DNA of 64,000 nt from the NCBI RefSeq assembly GCF_014653695.1, contig NZ_BNAR01000001.1, positions 372,001-436,000 on the forward strand. The letters are read 5' to 3'. The notes under the pieces are model-generated. The model searched no databases. It saw only the letters and a list, made by a program, of their open reading frames with translations, and was not told where the DNA came from. The translations under genes were made by a program, and so were the position numbers. Positions 46,126-54,342 of the stretch are shown here, piece after piece (the stretch's first letter is position 1; the number at the start of each line of letters is the position of its first letter). Source of the stretch: Lentzea cavernae. GTDB lineage: Bacteria > Actinomycetota > Actinomycetes > Mycobacteriales > Pseudonocardiaceae.

Positions 46126-47334
46126 GTGGCCCACGACACGATGCGCAGCCCATCGGTGCTGCGCAGCACCACATTTCTCCGTCTTTGGACCGCGACCACG
46201 GCGTCGGGCATCGCGACCTGGGCGCTGCCGTTCGTGCTCGGCCTGGCCGTGCTCTCGCGTTCGATCACCGCCGTGGAACTGGGCGTCCTGCTGGCCGCGC
46301 GCACCGCGGGCTTCCTCGCCGCCGTCCCGGTCAGCGGGGTGCTGGCCGACCGCTACGCGCGGCGCCAGGTGGTCCTGTGGTCCGGTCTCGTGTCGGCTCT
46401 CGCCGCGCCCGTGCTCGCCGCGTTCGTGGGCGGCTCCCCGGTGGTCGCCGCGGTCGCGGCGGCGGCGATGGGTGCGGGCCAGGGCGCGTGCCGGCCGGCG
46501 TTCCAGGCGCTGACGGCCGAGGTCGTCGACGGCGACCAGCGGCAGCAGGCCAACGCGGCGATGACGCTGTCGGTGCGGGTCACGACGTTGGTGGCGCCGG
46601 GGTTGACCGCGTTGCTCGCCCTGTTCCTGAACACGCAGGTGCTGCTGCTCGGCATCGGCGCGCTGTGGCTCGTCGCGGCACTGGTCCCGCCCGCCGGAAC
46701 CGGTGCCGTGGCAGGCACTTCCGGCTCGGGGTTCGTGGCCGACTTCTGGGAGGGCGTGCGGGAGGCCCGCAGGCACCCGTGGTTCCTGGCCGGGCTCGGC
46801 GCGCTGACCGCGGTGATCGCCACCGGCTACTCGGCGACCGGCGTGGTGCTCCCCCTGGTCAGCCGCGACCGCTACGACACCGAGGCCGTGCTGGCCGGGG
46901 CGCTGACCGCGTACACGCTCGGCGCGCTCGCCGGCGCCCTGCTCATCGCGCGCTGGCGGCCGCGGCACGCCGGGTGGACCGCGCTGTTCGGCCTCGCCCT
47001 GTACGGTTTCGCGCCGCTGAGCCTGCTGCTGCCGGTGCACCCGTTCGTCGTGATCGCGGCCTATGTCGTCGCGGGACTGGGCATCGAGCTGTTCAACGTG
47101 CCGTGGTTCACCGCGACCCAGCGCGAGGTGGAGCCGTCGAAGCTCGCCAGGGTGTCCTCTTTGGACTTCCTGATGTCCTACGGACTCGCGCCGGTCGGTC
47201 TCGCGCTCATCGCCCCGGCGATCTCGTCGTTCGGCGCGCCGGTCGTCTTGGCCGTGTGCGCGGTGATCTGCTTCGCCGCACCGGCTCTGGCCGCCCTGGT
47301 CCCGTCGTCGCGCGACTTCGGGCCGCGCCGGTGA
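46126..47334 (+). CDS. MFS exporter of the metallophore locus
   Basis: 402 residues from GTG 46126, behind GGAAGG at 46111-46116; an ATG at 46099 would abut the Zur-like box and has no ribosome site. Twelve hydrophobic segments, loop signature GVLADRYARRQVVLW. It closely resembles the MFS protein at 30557-31765 and has the same length. Divergent from the importer operon and sharing its operator, it most likely exports the metal-free chelator (inference). Its stop overlaps the GTG of the oxygenase gene, so the two are translated together. Confidence 0.88.
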   Translation: MAHDTMRSPSVLRSTTFLRLWTATTASGIATWALPFVLGLAVLSRSITAVELGVLLAARTAGFLAAVPVSGVLADRYARRQVVLWSGLVSALAAPVLAAFVGGSPVVAAVAAAAMGAGQGACRPAFQALTAEVVDGDQRQQANAAMTLSVRVTTLVAPGLTALLALFLNTQVLLLGIGALWLVAALVPPAGTGAVAGTSGSGFVADFWEGVREARRHPWFLAGLGALTAVIATGYSATGVVLPLVSRDRYDTEAVLAGALTAYTLGALAGALLIARWRPRHAGWTALFGLALYGFAPLSLLLPVHPFVVIAAYVVAGLGIELFNVPWFTATQREVEPSKLARVSSLDFLMSYGLAPVGLALIAPAISSFGAPVVLAVCAVICFAAPALAALVPSSRDFGPRR

Positions 47335-48053
47335 TCGTTCCCCGCGTCCCGGTACTGGACCCCGCCGCGCGCACCGCGCTGACGGAGACGGGAGCGGTGG
47401 TCCTGACCGGCCTGCCGAACTCCCCGAACTCGCTGCCGGTCGCCGCCGCCCTGCTGTTCGGCACGGCGTTGCGGGAGCTCTTTCCACACCGCACCAGGCG
47501 TTCCGTGGACGGCGGGGTCGTCGGCCTGCACGCGGACAGCTTCGACGTCGTCGTGGACGTCGGCGGCAAGTCCGTGCGGCGCAGGCATCCCGACGAGGAC
47601 CACGTGCTGGTGCTGCTCGCTTCCCAGGCCCCGTACGGCGGTCAGTCGTTCGTGCTCGACGCGCACGAGTTCACCGACTCGCTGGACGCGGAGCTGAAGG
47701 ACTTCCTCAGGGGCACGGACGTCGACCTGTACGGGCGCTGGGCGCAGACGCGCGGCCTGCCCGCTGCTCCGCGGGTGGGCCGCCACGTCGAGTTCACCCG
47801 CACGGGCAGGCGCATCACGCGACGCACGGACGGGGTCGCGGCCCTGCACCGCGACCCCGCCACCGAGCACATCACCGAAATGCTCGCCCGCTTCGACACG
47901 GAGGTCGAGCGGGTGCAGCGAACGCTGCCGAGGATCAGGTTGGACGAGGGCGAACTCCTGGTCCTCGACAACTACCGCTGCTGGCACGGCCGAGACGCCC
48001 ACACGGGCGCCCGGACCGTGCACATCCAGACAGTGCGCACTGACGACGCTTAG
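47331..48053 (+). CDS. TauD-like 2-oxoglutarate/Fe(II)-dependent oxygenase
   Basis: 240 residues from GTG 47331, overlapping the MFS stop (GTGA). The iron-binding facial triad is visible: H67-A-D69 in GLHADSFD and H219 in NYRCWHGRDAHTG, followed by an Arg near the end (R227 or so) for 2-oxoglutarate, plus LDEGELLVLDN. The family hydroxylates or otherwise oxidises small acids. At 240 residues it is shorter than TauD (~280). Coupling to an exporter makes it a tailoring enzyme for the exported metabolite (inference). The long frame upstream of 47331 is a shadow of other genes. Its end overlaps the hemerythrin gene end by 4 bp. Confidence 0.75.
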   Translation: MIVPRVPVLDPAARTALTETGAVVLTGLPNSPNSLPVAAALLFGTALRELFPHRTRRSVDGGVVGLHADSFDVVVDVGGKSVRRRHPDEDHVLVLLASQAPYGGQSFVLDAHEFTDSLDAELKDFLRGTDVDLYGRWAQTRGLPAAPRVGRHVEFTRTGRRITRRTDGVAALHRDPATEHITEMLARFDTEVERVQRTLPRIRLDEGELLVLDNYRCWHGRDAHTGARTVHIQTVRTDDA

Positions 48054-48604
48054 GACGAGGCGGCCTTCTGCAGCTCCTTGCGCAGCTGCTCCTTGGTCAT
48101 GCTCGAAGCACCGTCCAGCCCCAGGTTCTTGGCCTGCAGCAGGAGCTCCTCGCGCGTGGCCTGACCGGGCATCTCACCGAGGTGGTCGGCCCGGCTGCGC
48201 GCGAACGCCTCGCCGAGCTCGTAGCGGCGCTCGGCGCTGAGCCGCTGGCGCATGCCCGGCAGCACCGTCTTCTCCTCTTCCTCCACGTGGTGGGTGATGG
48301 AGTCGACGACGTCCTTGAGGGCCTTCTCGAACTGCGGCGAGTCGTACTCGGTGTCGAGGAGCTTGGCGAGCAGCTGCTCGGCCTCGGCGTGCTCCTCCTG
48401 GCTGTGCTCGACCTCGTCGTCGCCACCCGCGTCCTTGGCGGCCGGGTAGACCTCGGACTCCTCGGCGCGGCTGTGGGCGACGAGCAGGCCGCACAGGACC
48501 GGCGTGAGCAGAGGTCGTTTCTCCGGGTGGTTCTTCAGCTCGTCGAACAGGCGCTCCACTTCGCGGTGGTCCTGCATGATCAGGTCGACGACGTCGTACT
48601 GCAT
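48050..48604 (-). CDS. Hemerythrin HHE-domain protein with Rho-N-like tail
   Basis: 184 residues, ATG 48604 behind AAGGAGA. The four-helix HHE domain carries the metal ligands in IMQDHREVERLFDEL, LLVAHSRAEESEVYP, EEHAEAEQLLAKL and SITHHVEEEEKTVLP. Such proteins bind a di-iron centre and sense or store oxygen or respond to nitric oxide or oxidative stress. After residue ~145 a Rho-N/SAP-like helix pair follows: TREELLLQAKNLGLDG and SSMTKEQLRKEL, the same kind of tail as in the proteins at 49281 and 59502. Confidence 0.85.
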   Translation of the reverse strand: MQYDVVDLIMQDHREVERLFDELKNHPEKRPLLTPVLCGLLVAHSRAEESEVYPAAKDAGGDDEVEHSQEEHAEAEQLLAKLLDTEYDSPQFEKALKDVVDSITHHVEEEEKTVLPGMRQRLSAERRYELGEAFARSRADHLGEMPGQATREELLLQAKNLGLDGASSMTKEQLRKELQKAASS

Positions 48605-48616
48605 GGTGGTTCTCCT

Positions 48617-49279
48617 TCAGTTCGGGTCGTTCCTCGGATAGCGCGTGGTGATGGGCGCGAGGCCACGCCGTCCGATCCGGCCGAGCGCCACGCCGAACGT
48701 GCTGATCACCGTGGTGGCGATGATCGCGGCGATGGCGATCGACCACGCCAGGCCCGCATCGAGCAGGCCTGACGCCGCGCCGGCGACGACGCCGGCGACA
48801 AGTCCGTTCACGAGGTTCACCAGACCGGGCACACCCAGGGCGGTGCCGATCAGCCGCGGGCGCCTTGCCTTGCGCCAGCCGCTCTGACCACCGTCCACCT
48901 CGACGCCCAGGGTGTCGTCGTGCATCTGGCGCACGAAGACGTCCCTCGTGGACGGTTCGAGCTCCGCGTAGACGGCCCGGATGCGGTTGATCCCCAGGCC
49001 TGCCTGGACGTCCTCGATGTTCAGCTCCACCGTGCGGAACAGGGTGGCGAGGCCGATCAGGAACAGGGCGGTGAAGATGACGAGCACCAGCGTCAGCAGG
49101 ACCGTCAGCGGCACGACCTGCGCGACGAAGCCGAGGGCGATCATGGACGCCGAGATCGTCGTGAGCAGGTGTCCCGCCCGTCCGGTCGCGTCGGTGATGG
49201 TCGCCGTGCGGATCATCTGCAGCGTGTTGTGCTCCATGGTGAGGATCGTCAACGCCGACGCCTTGTCCACGTCCTGCAC
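48617..49279 (-). CDS. Integral membrane protein of unknown function
   Basis: 220 residues from GTG 49279, 1 bp after the preceding stop; a TTG at 49303 would extend it into the neighbour. Cytosolic helical N-terminus (ILTMEHNTLQMIRTATITDA), then two paired membrane helices (LLTTISASMIALGFVAQV, LTLVLVIFTALFLIGLATLF), a soluble 60-residue loop with TRDVFVRQMHDDTLGVEVD, and two more helices. Similar small stress-island membrane proteins in actinomycetes have no assigned role. It probably shares an operon with the 49281-49607 gene. Confidence 0.65.
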   Translation of the reverse strand: MQDVDKASALTILTMEHNTLQMIRTATITDATGRAGHLLTTISASMIALGFVAQVVPLTVLLTLVLVIFTALFLIGLATLFRTVELNIEDVQAGLGINRIRAVYAELEPSTRDVFVRQMHDDTLGVEVDGGQSGWRKARRPRLIGTALGVPGLVNLVNGLVAGVVAGAASGLLDAGLAWSIAIAAIIATTVISTFGVALGRIGRRGLAPITTRYPRNDPN

Positions 49280-49280
49280 G

Positions 49281-49607
49281 TCAGCGTCCGAGCGCGTCGG
49301 CAAGTTCCTTCTTCGTCATGGTGGAGCGGCCCTTCACGTTCTTCTTCTTGGCCTCGTTGTAGAGCTGTTCCTTCGTCAGGCCCTTCGGACGGTTCGTGCC
49401 CGACCGCTGACCGCCGCGCTTCTGCGGTGACATGTCCTTCGTGGACGACTTGCTCGCCGTCTTGGACTCACCGGCCTGCGCGCGGTTCTTGTTCACGGTC
49501 CGGGCCGCGATCTCCTCGGCCCGCTTCGGCGACGCACCGCGGTCCTGCGCGGAGTCCTTGATGTGCTCGTACTGGCGTTCGCGCTTGGCGTTCGATCCCG
49601 CGGGCAT
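49281..49607 (-). CDS. Basic Rho-N-tail protein (plasmid-stabilisation-like)
   Basis: 108 residues from ATG 49607, with AGGAGG 6 nt upstream (a GTG at 49610 is possible). Residues ~1-55 are charged and helical (AKRERQYEHIKDSAQDRGAS, RAEEIAARTVNKNRAQAGE), a form often labelled plasmid stabilisation protein in actinomycetes; then a disordered Lys/Ser part; then a Rho-N/SAP-like end GLTKEQLYNEAKKKNVKGRS and MTKKELADALGR. DNA- or RNA-binding is likely from charge and the tail. No partner toxin is visible. Confidence 0.65.
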   Translation of the reverse strand: MPAGSNAKRERQYEHIKDSAQDRGASPKRAEEIAARTVNKNRAQAGESKTASKSSTKDMSPQKRGGQRSGTNRPKGLTKEQLYNEAKKKNVKGRSTMTKKELADALGR

Positions 49608-49688
49608 CACGACCTCCTGACTCGGTGCTGGTCCGCGAATACCCCCGGTCAGGACGGTTCACACCTGGATCACCGGGTAGTCGACACC

Positions 49689-50870
49689 ATGGCGATCTCC
49701 TCACGACTCGACACCGCGCGCGTGCTGGCGACGGTGCTGCTGCCCACCCTCGCCAAGGGCGTCGTCGTGCGCCGTCCCGGTGTGATGGCGGCCGCCGAGA
49801 GGGTCCAGTCCGACGCGAGGGCCATCACCACCATGCGCGGGTTGCGCGACCGCTACGGCCCGGAGCCGGTCCGGCTGCGCATCACCGGCCGCAGCGTCGC
49901 GGTGCTGGTCGACCCCACCGACGTCGGCAGGCTGCTCGCCGAGTCCCCCGAGCCGTTCGCGCTGGCCACGAAGGAGAAGAAGGCCGCGCTGGCGCACTTC
50001 CAGCCGCACGGCGTGCTGATCTCCGAAGGCCCCGGACGGGAACACCTGCGCGCACTCAACGAACGGGCGTTGCGGCCGGAGAACGTGCCCGCCGAGGCGA
50101 TCGTGCGCGACGAGGCCGACCTGCTCACCCGGCACGTGACGAGCACGGGCGAGCTGACCTGGGAGTCCTTCAACCAGGCGTGGTGGCGGATCGTGCGCAG
50201 GATCGTCCTCGGCAACGGCGCGCGCGGCGACGACCAGCTCACCGACGACCTGAAGGCGTTGCGCGAGAACGCCAACTGGGCCTTCCTGCACCCGAGGCAG
50301 CGCGGTCTGCGCGACCGCTTCCAGCACAGGCTCGACGAGCACCTGGCCCGCCGCGAGGAGGGCAGCCTCGCCGCCCAGCCGGGTGATCTGTCCGGTCAGG
50401 TGCCGCACTGGCTCTTCGCGTTCGACGCGGCCGGGATCGTCACGCTGCGAGCGCTGGCCCTGGGCGCACGGGGCATGAACGGCATCCTCGAGTCCGCGCG
50501 GTTGTGGCCCACCACGCCGGTGATCCTGCGGGAGAGCACGGAACCGACCCGCTGGCACGGCACGTGGCTGCCGGAGAACACCGAGTTCGTGGTGTTCACG
50601 CCGTTCTTCCACCGCGACCCGGACCGGCTGCCGTTCGCCGACTCCTACGCGCCGGAGTACTGGGACGGGCCGCTCGACCCGGCGATCGTGCCGTTCAGCG
50701 CCGGTCCCGGCGTGTGCCCCGGCCGTGACCTGGTCCTGACCGTCGCCGCCACGATGCTCGACACGCTGAGCGAACACCTCTCTGTGCCCTCGCCCGGCAC
50801 ACCGCTGCCGGCCACGCTCAACCACTTCGGCATCCGCGTGCCGGCCCAGCCGGCGGGGAGCCGCGTCTAA
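49689..50870 (+). CDS. Cytochrome P450 with shortened region between I and K helices
   Basis: 393 residues from ATG 49689. Heme loop FSAGPGVCPGRDL (C343), ExxR at E268-R271 in ESARLWPTT, I-helix FAFDAAGIVTLRAL with Thr252. From that Thr to the ExxR Glu there are only 16 residues; P450cam has 35. The J helix therefore seems deleted, and the enzyme may be inactive or unusual. Stop overlaps the SDR ATG (TAATG), so the pair is co-translated and probably acts on one substrate. Confidence 0.8.
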   Translation: MAISSRLDTARVLATVLLPTLAKGVVVRRPGVMAAAERVQSDARAITTMRGLRDRYGPEPVRLRITGRSVAVLVDPTDVGRLLAESPEPFALATKEKKAALAHFQPHGVLISEGPGREHLRALNERALRPENVPAEAIVRDEADLLTRHVTSTGELTWESFNQAWWRIVRRIVLGNGARGDDQLTDDLKALRENANWAFLHPRQRGLRDRFQHRLDEHLARREEGSLAAQPGDLSGQVPHWLFAFDAAGIVTLRALALGARGMNGILESARLWPTTPVILRESTEPTRWHGTWLPENTEFVVFTPFFHRDPDRLPFADSYAPEYWDGPLDPAIVPFSAGPGVCPGRDLVLTVAATMLDTLSEHLSVPSPGTPLPATLNHFGIRVPAQPAGSRV

Positions 50871-51664
50871 TGAACGCACCCCGCTACGCCGTGGTGACCG
50901 GAGCGGACTCCGGCATCGGCAAGGCCGTGGCCGTCGCGCTGGCGGGCGCGGGCGCCGACGTGGGCATCACCTACCACGAGGACGTCGGCGGAGCCGCCAG
51001 GACGGCCGACGAAGTCCGCAAGGCCGGTGCGCGGTGTGTCGTGCGGCAGGTCGACCTGACCGACCTGCCCGCCGCGGCCTCCGTCGTCGACGAACTGGCC
51101 GAGGAGCTGGGCGGGGTGGACGTCCTGGTCAACTGCGCCGGAACCGGCAGCAGCGAGAAGTTCGTGGACATGGAGTTCGGCACCTGGCGCGGGGTGCTCT
51201 CCGTCGACCTCGACGCCGCGTTCCTGTGCGCGCAACGCGCGGCCAGGCGCATGATCTCGGCCGGCGGGGGTGGCCGGATCATCAACATCACGTCGGTCCA
51301 CGAGCACCTGCCGCGGGTGGGAGCCGCTCCCTACTGCGCCGCCAAGGCCGGGCTCGGCGCGTTGACCGAGGTGCTCGCCCTCGAGCTGTCCGAGCACGGC
51401 ATCACGGTGAACTCCGTGGCGCCGGGCGAGATCTCCACGCCGATGACCGGGCAGGAGGACGTCGACCCGCACACCGTGGCGCGGCCGGGCATCCCGCTCG
51501 GCCGGCCGGGGCACGCGAAGGAGGTCGCGGCCGTGGTCGCGTTCCTCGCCACCCCCGCGGCGTCGTACGTGACCGGGGCGTCGCTCGTCGTGGACGGCGG
51601 GATGTCGTTGATGGGGCCGCAGGCGAGCCAGCTGGTCAACGACGGGAAGTGGCGGCAGCCCTGA
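50870..51664 (+). CDS. Short-chain dehydrogenase/reductase
   Basis: 264 residues. Classical SDR: cofactor motif TGADSGIGKAV, NAG equivalent NCAGTGSS, catalytic Ser in INITSVHEH, Y-x-x-x-K as YCAAK (about Y157, K161), and VAPGEISTPM. The residue after the second beta strand (THE form YHED) leaves NADP or NAD open. Coupled to the P450. Substrate unknown. Its last 29 bp overlap the convergent PAP2 gene. Confidence 0.85.
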   Translation: MNAPRYAVVTGADSGIGKAVAVALAGAGADVGITYHEDVGGAARTADEVRKAGARCVVRQVDLTDLPAAASVVDELAEELGGVDVLVNCAGTGSSEKFVDMEFGTWRGVLSVDLDAAFLCAQRAARRMISAGGGGRIINITSVHEHLPRVGAAPYCAAKAGLGALTEVLALELSEHGITVNSVAPGEISTPMTGQEDVDPHTVARPGIPLGRPGHAKEVAAVVAFLATPAASYVTGASLVVDGGMSLMGPQASQLVNDGKWRQP

Positions 51665-52196
51665 TCCGCGTCCAGGCGGAGCGCCCGATCCCGTCCAGGC
51701 CCAGCGCCACGACCCCGCCGATCGCCATGCCGCCCAGCACGTCCGAGGGCCAGTGCACACGGGTCCTGAGGCGGCTGTAGGCGACGAGCAGCACCAGCGG
51801 TGTCACGAACAGGGCGGCGCCGGGGTCGTTCAGCGCGGTGGCGGTGCCGAACGCGGCGGCCGTCACCGCGTGCTTGGACGGGAACGACGACGAGCGGGGG
51901 TGCTCCGGTAACGCCTGCCGGGCCGGGACGGCCGAGGCCAGCGGTCTGTGCCGGTGCAGCACCTGGCTCACCAGGTGCCCGATCGGCATCGCCACCAGCG
52001 CCGCGGTGAACGCGCGCTTCGCGGTGGTCTTCCTGCCCGTCAGGGCGAGCAGACCGGCGACCGGCAACCAGAGCGCGCCGCCCCTGGCGGTGAGACTGGC
52101 CGCGATGACGACCGGGTGAGGCCGCCGTGCCGGCAACACCTCGCTGTCGTGCAGCGAGTCCGCGTCCAGCTCTGCCAGTTCGTCCCTGAGTGTCAT
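51636..52196 (-). CDS. PAP2-family membrane phosphatase
   Basis: 186 residues with about four to five hydrophobic segments. PAP2 active-site motifs: HRHRP (reduced first motif), SSSFPSKHAV (second motif with the catalytic His), SRLRTRVHWPSDVLGG (third motif with nucleophile His). The family removes phosphate from lipid phosphates such as undecaprenyl pyrophosphate or phosphatidic acid. Stands alone; a MITE lies just upstream of its ATG at 52196. Confidence 0.85.
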   Translation of the reverse strand: MTLRDELAELDADSLHDSEVLPARRPHPVVIAASLTARGGALWLPVAGLLALTGRKTTAKRAFTAALVAMPIGHLVSQVLHRHRPLASAVPARQALPEHPRSSSFPSKHAVTAAAFGTATALNDPGAALFVTPLVLLVAYSRLRTRVHWPSDVLGGMAIGGVVALGLDGIGRSAWTRIRAAATSRR

Positions 52197-52203
52197 GCGG
52201 GGC

Positions 52204-52371
52204 CTAGGGCCTGTGTCGAAGTCTGGTTCGATGAGAGTCGCGCTTGAGGTGGTTTCTGGTGGTGCGGCCGGACGGCCCGCGTACCGGTGTTGTACGTGGG
52301 TCGTCCGGCCGTGCCGCCAGGGGCCGCCTCGGGCCCGGCTGTCGCGGATCAGATTTCGACACAGGCCCTAG
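52204..52371. mobile_element. 160-bp MITE with 23-bp terminal inverted repeats and CTAG target duplication
   Basis: Body 52208-52367, flanked on both sides by CTAG (52204-52207, 52368-52371). Left end GGCCTGTGTCGAAGTCTGG... and right end (complement) GGCCTGTGTCGAAATCTGA... match in 20 of 23 positions. The centre holds a further ~20-bp imperfect palindrome (about 52268-52315, arms CGGCCGGACG/CGTCCGGCCG). No ORF. A CTAG duplication is what IS5-group elements leave, so it is probably mobilised by an IS5-family transposase elsewhere in the genome. Confidence 0.8.
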
Positions 52372-52395
52372 TTACCCAGAACGGCCATCGGTGAA

Positions 52396-53067
52396 TCAGG
52401 GGTAGGACGGTTCCTCGGCGTGCGCGATCACCAGTTCGCGGATCTCGCAGCCCTCCGGCTGGCTCAGCGCGAACACGATCGCCGCCGCGACCCGGTCCGG
52501 CGGGTTCAGCTTCTCCAGGTCCTGCGGGCGGTACTGCTCGGTCCGGTCGTCGAAGAAGTTCGTGCGCATGCCGCCCGGCACCACCAGCGTGACGCCGATC
52601 CGGCCCGCGGTCTCGGCCGCCAGCGCGCGGGTGAACCCGACGACGCCGAACTTGGAGGCGCAGTACGCCGTCGCGTCGCTGACCGCGCGCAGCCCGAGCG
52701 TGGAGGCGACCGTGACGACACGCCCGTTCTCCAGGTGCGGCAACGCGGCCCTGATCACCGCCGCCGTGCCGAACAGGTTGACGCGCACGACCTGTTCCCA
52801 CTCCTCGGGCGGGACCTCCGCCAGCGTGCCGCACCGGTCGATGCCGGCCGCGGTCACCACTCCGGTGAAGCCACCGTGCCTGCGGGCCAGCGCCTCCACC
52901 GCCGCTTCGGCCGCACGCCCGTCCGACAGGTCCACCAGTTCGAACTCGCCCTCCGGCGGCGCGGACTTGTCCAGCACCAGCGGCGTTCCGCCGGCTTCGC
53001 GCACCGCCTGGACCACGGCGGCACCCAGTCCGGCGGATCCTCCGGTCACCAGCACGTTCCCCTGCAT
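52396..53067 (-). CDS. Short-chain dehydrogenase, last gene of the heptose operon
   Basis: 223 residues. Cofactor motif VTGGSAGLGAAV, AAGIDR in place of NNAG, catalytic VASTLGL, YCASK (about Y141, K145), and VPGGMRTNFFDD. ATG 53067 directly follows the HldE TAG. Compact SDRs of this type act on sugars or polyketides; in this operon a role in modifying the heptose or its glycan is likely but not shown. It is unlike HldD epimerases, which are larger. Confidence 0.8.
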   Translation of the reverse strand: MQGNVLVTGGSAGLGAAVVQAVREAGGTPLVLDKSAPPEGEFELVDLSDGRAAEAAVEALARRHGGFTGVVTAAGIDRCGTLAEVPPEEWEQVVRVNLFGTAAVIRAALPHLENGRVVTVASTLGLRAVSDATAYCASKFGVVGFTRALAAETAGRIGVTLVVPGGMRTNFFDDRTEQYRPQDLEKLNPPDRVAAAIVFALSQPEGCEIRELVIAHAEEPSYP

Positions 53068-54342
53068 CTAAGCCCTCCTCGACAAGATCTCGGTCGTCGA
53101 ACGGCCGCGGTGGTAGGGCACCACGACGCTGCGGCCGCCCCAGCGCCGCACGACGGCGGTCTCCGGCAGCTGGTCGACGGTGTAGTCGCCGCCCTTCACC
53201 CACACGTCCGGGCGCAAGCGGCCCAGCACGTGCTCCGGGGTGTCCTCGCCGAACACGACGACGTCGTCCACGGACTCCAGCGCCCGCAACACCTCTACGC
53301 GCTCGGACTCTCGGTTCACCGGCCGGCCGTTCCCCTTCAACCGCCGCACGGACAGGTCGGAGTTGAGGCACACCACCAGGCAGTCGCCCAGGGCGCGGGC
53401 GGCGGCGAGCATCCGCACGTGCCCGGTGTGCAGGACGTCGAAGCACCCGCCCGTCGCGACGACGGTCCCGCCGCGCCGCCGCACCGCGTCCACTGTGGAC
53501 GGCACCGCCGGGCGCATGCCCGAGACACCGCCCCGGTCCAGGAAGTCGGCCGCGGCGACCACCGCGGCCGCCACCGCGTCGTCCGGAGCGGCACCGCCCG
53601 CGAGGCGCACGGCCGCCGTCACGGCGAACCTGTCCCCCGCACCGCACGGGTCGGTCGTGCGCACCTGCGGTGCCGGCACGGCAACGGGCGTTCCTCCACA
53701 GTGGAGCACGGCACCCCGCCCGCCCAGCGTCACCACGACGGCCCTGGCCTGCCAGCGGGACACCAGCTCGGCCGCCGCCACGTCCGGATCGGCCGCACCG
53801 CTGAACGCCGTCGCCTCGGACAGGTTCGGCGTCGCCAGCCGCACGCCCGGCACCGGGGCCGGGCCCCGCGGATGCGGGTCCCAGACCACCGGGACGCGGG
53901 TGAGCACCGACCGCAGCCGCTCGTCGCGCAGCAGCCCGCGACCGTAGTCGGACGCCAGCACGAAGTCGGCCGACAGCACGGCGTCGAGCATGTCGTCGGT
54001 GACCCGCGGTGTCCCGGAGCCGGCCCGGTCCACGCGGGCCAGGGACGTTCCGCCGCACCGCAACCGCGTCTTGACCGGAACCGCTCCGGTGCGCCCGAAC
54101 AGGCCGGGAACCTCGACCAGCGACCGCACCCGCTCCCCCGCCTCGTCGTCGGACAGCGCGCTGACCAGCGTGACGTCCACGCCGTCGCGCGCCGCCATCG
54201 TCGCCGCCAGTGCGGCTCCACCGGCCCTGGCGTGCTCGCCGACGACGTCCAGCACGGGTGCGGGGGCGTCCGGGCAGACGCGCTCGACGGTTCCCTCCAC
54301 GTCGACGTCGAGCAGGGAGTCGCCGACCACGACCAGCTTCAC
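53068..54342 (-). CDS. hldE: Bifunctional heptose-7-phosphate kinase / heptose-1-phosphate adenylyltransferase (HldE type)
   Basis: 424 residues from GTG 54342, overlapping the gmhA stop by 4 bp. N-terminal PfkB/ribokinase domain (1-~305): MKLVVVGDSLLDVDVEG, GGAALAATMAA, VWDPHPRG, and the catalytic RTTDPCGAGDRFA. C-terminal nucleotidyltransferase (~315-424): ATGGCFDVLHTGHVRMLAAA with HxGH, NSDLSVRRLKG. The enzyme phosphorylates D-glycero-D-manno-heptose 7-phosphate and later adds AMP. Slightly shorter than the ~477-residue E. coli HldE. Confidence 0.88.
   Translation of the reverse strand: MKLVVVGDSLLDVDVEGTVERVCPDAPAPVLDVVGEHARAGGAALAATMAARDGVDVTLVSALSDDEAGERVRSLVEVPGLFGRTGAVPVKTRLRCGGTSLARVDRAGSGTPRVTDDMLDAVLSADFVLASDYGRGLLRDERLRSVLTRVPVVWDPHPRGPAPVPGVRLATPNLSEATAFSGAADPDVAAAELVSRWQARAVVVTLGGRGAVLHCGGTPVAVPAPQVRTTDPCGAGDRFAVTAAVRLAGGAAPDDAVAAAVVAAADFLDRGGVSGMRPAVPSTVDAVRRRGGTVVATGGCFDVLHTGHVRMLAAARALGDCLVVCLNSDLSVRRLKGNGRPVNRESERVEVLRALESVDDVVVFGEDTPEHVLGRLRPDVWVKGGDYTVDQLPETAVVRRWGGRSVVVPYHRGRSTTEILSRRA

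Noticed and set aside
45204..47330. N-terminal extension of the oxygenase frame (949 codons in all)
   Set aside because: This part runs antisense to the binding-protein gene and out of frame through the MFS gene; real protein similarity begins only at GTG 47331, which overlaps the MFS stop.
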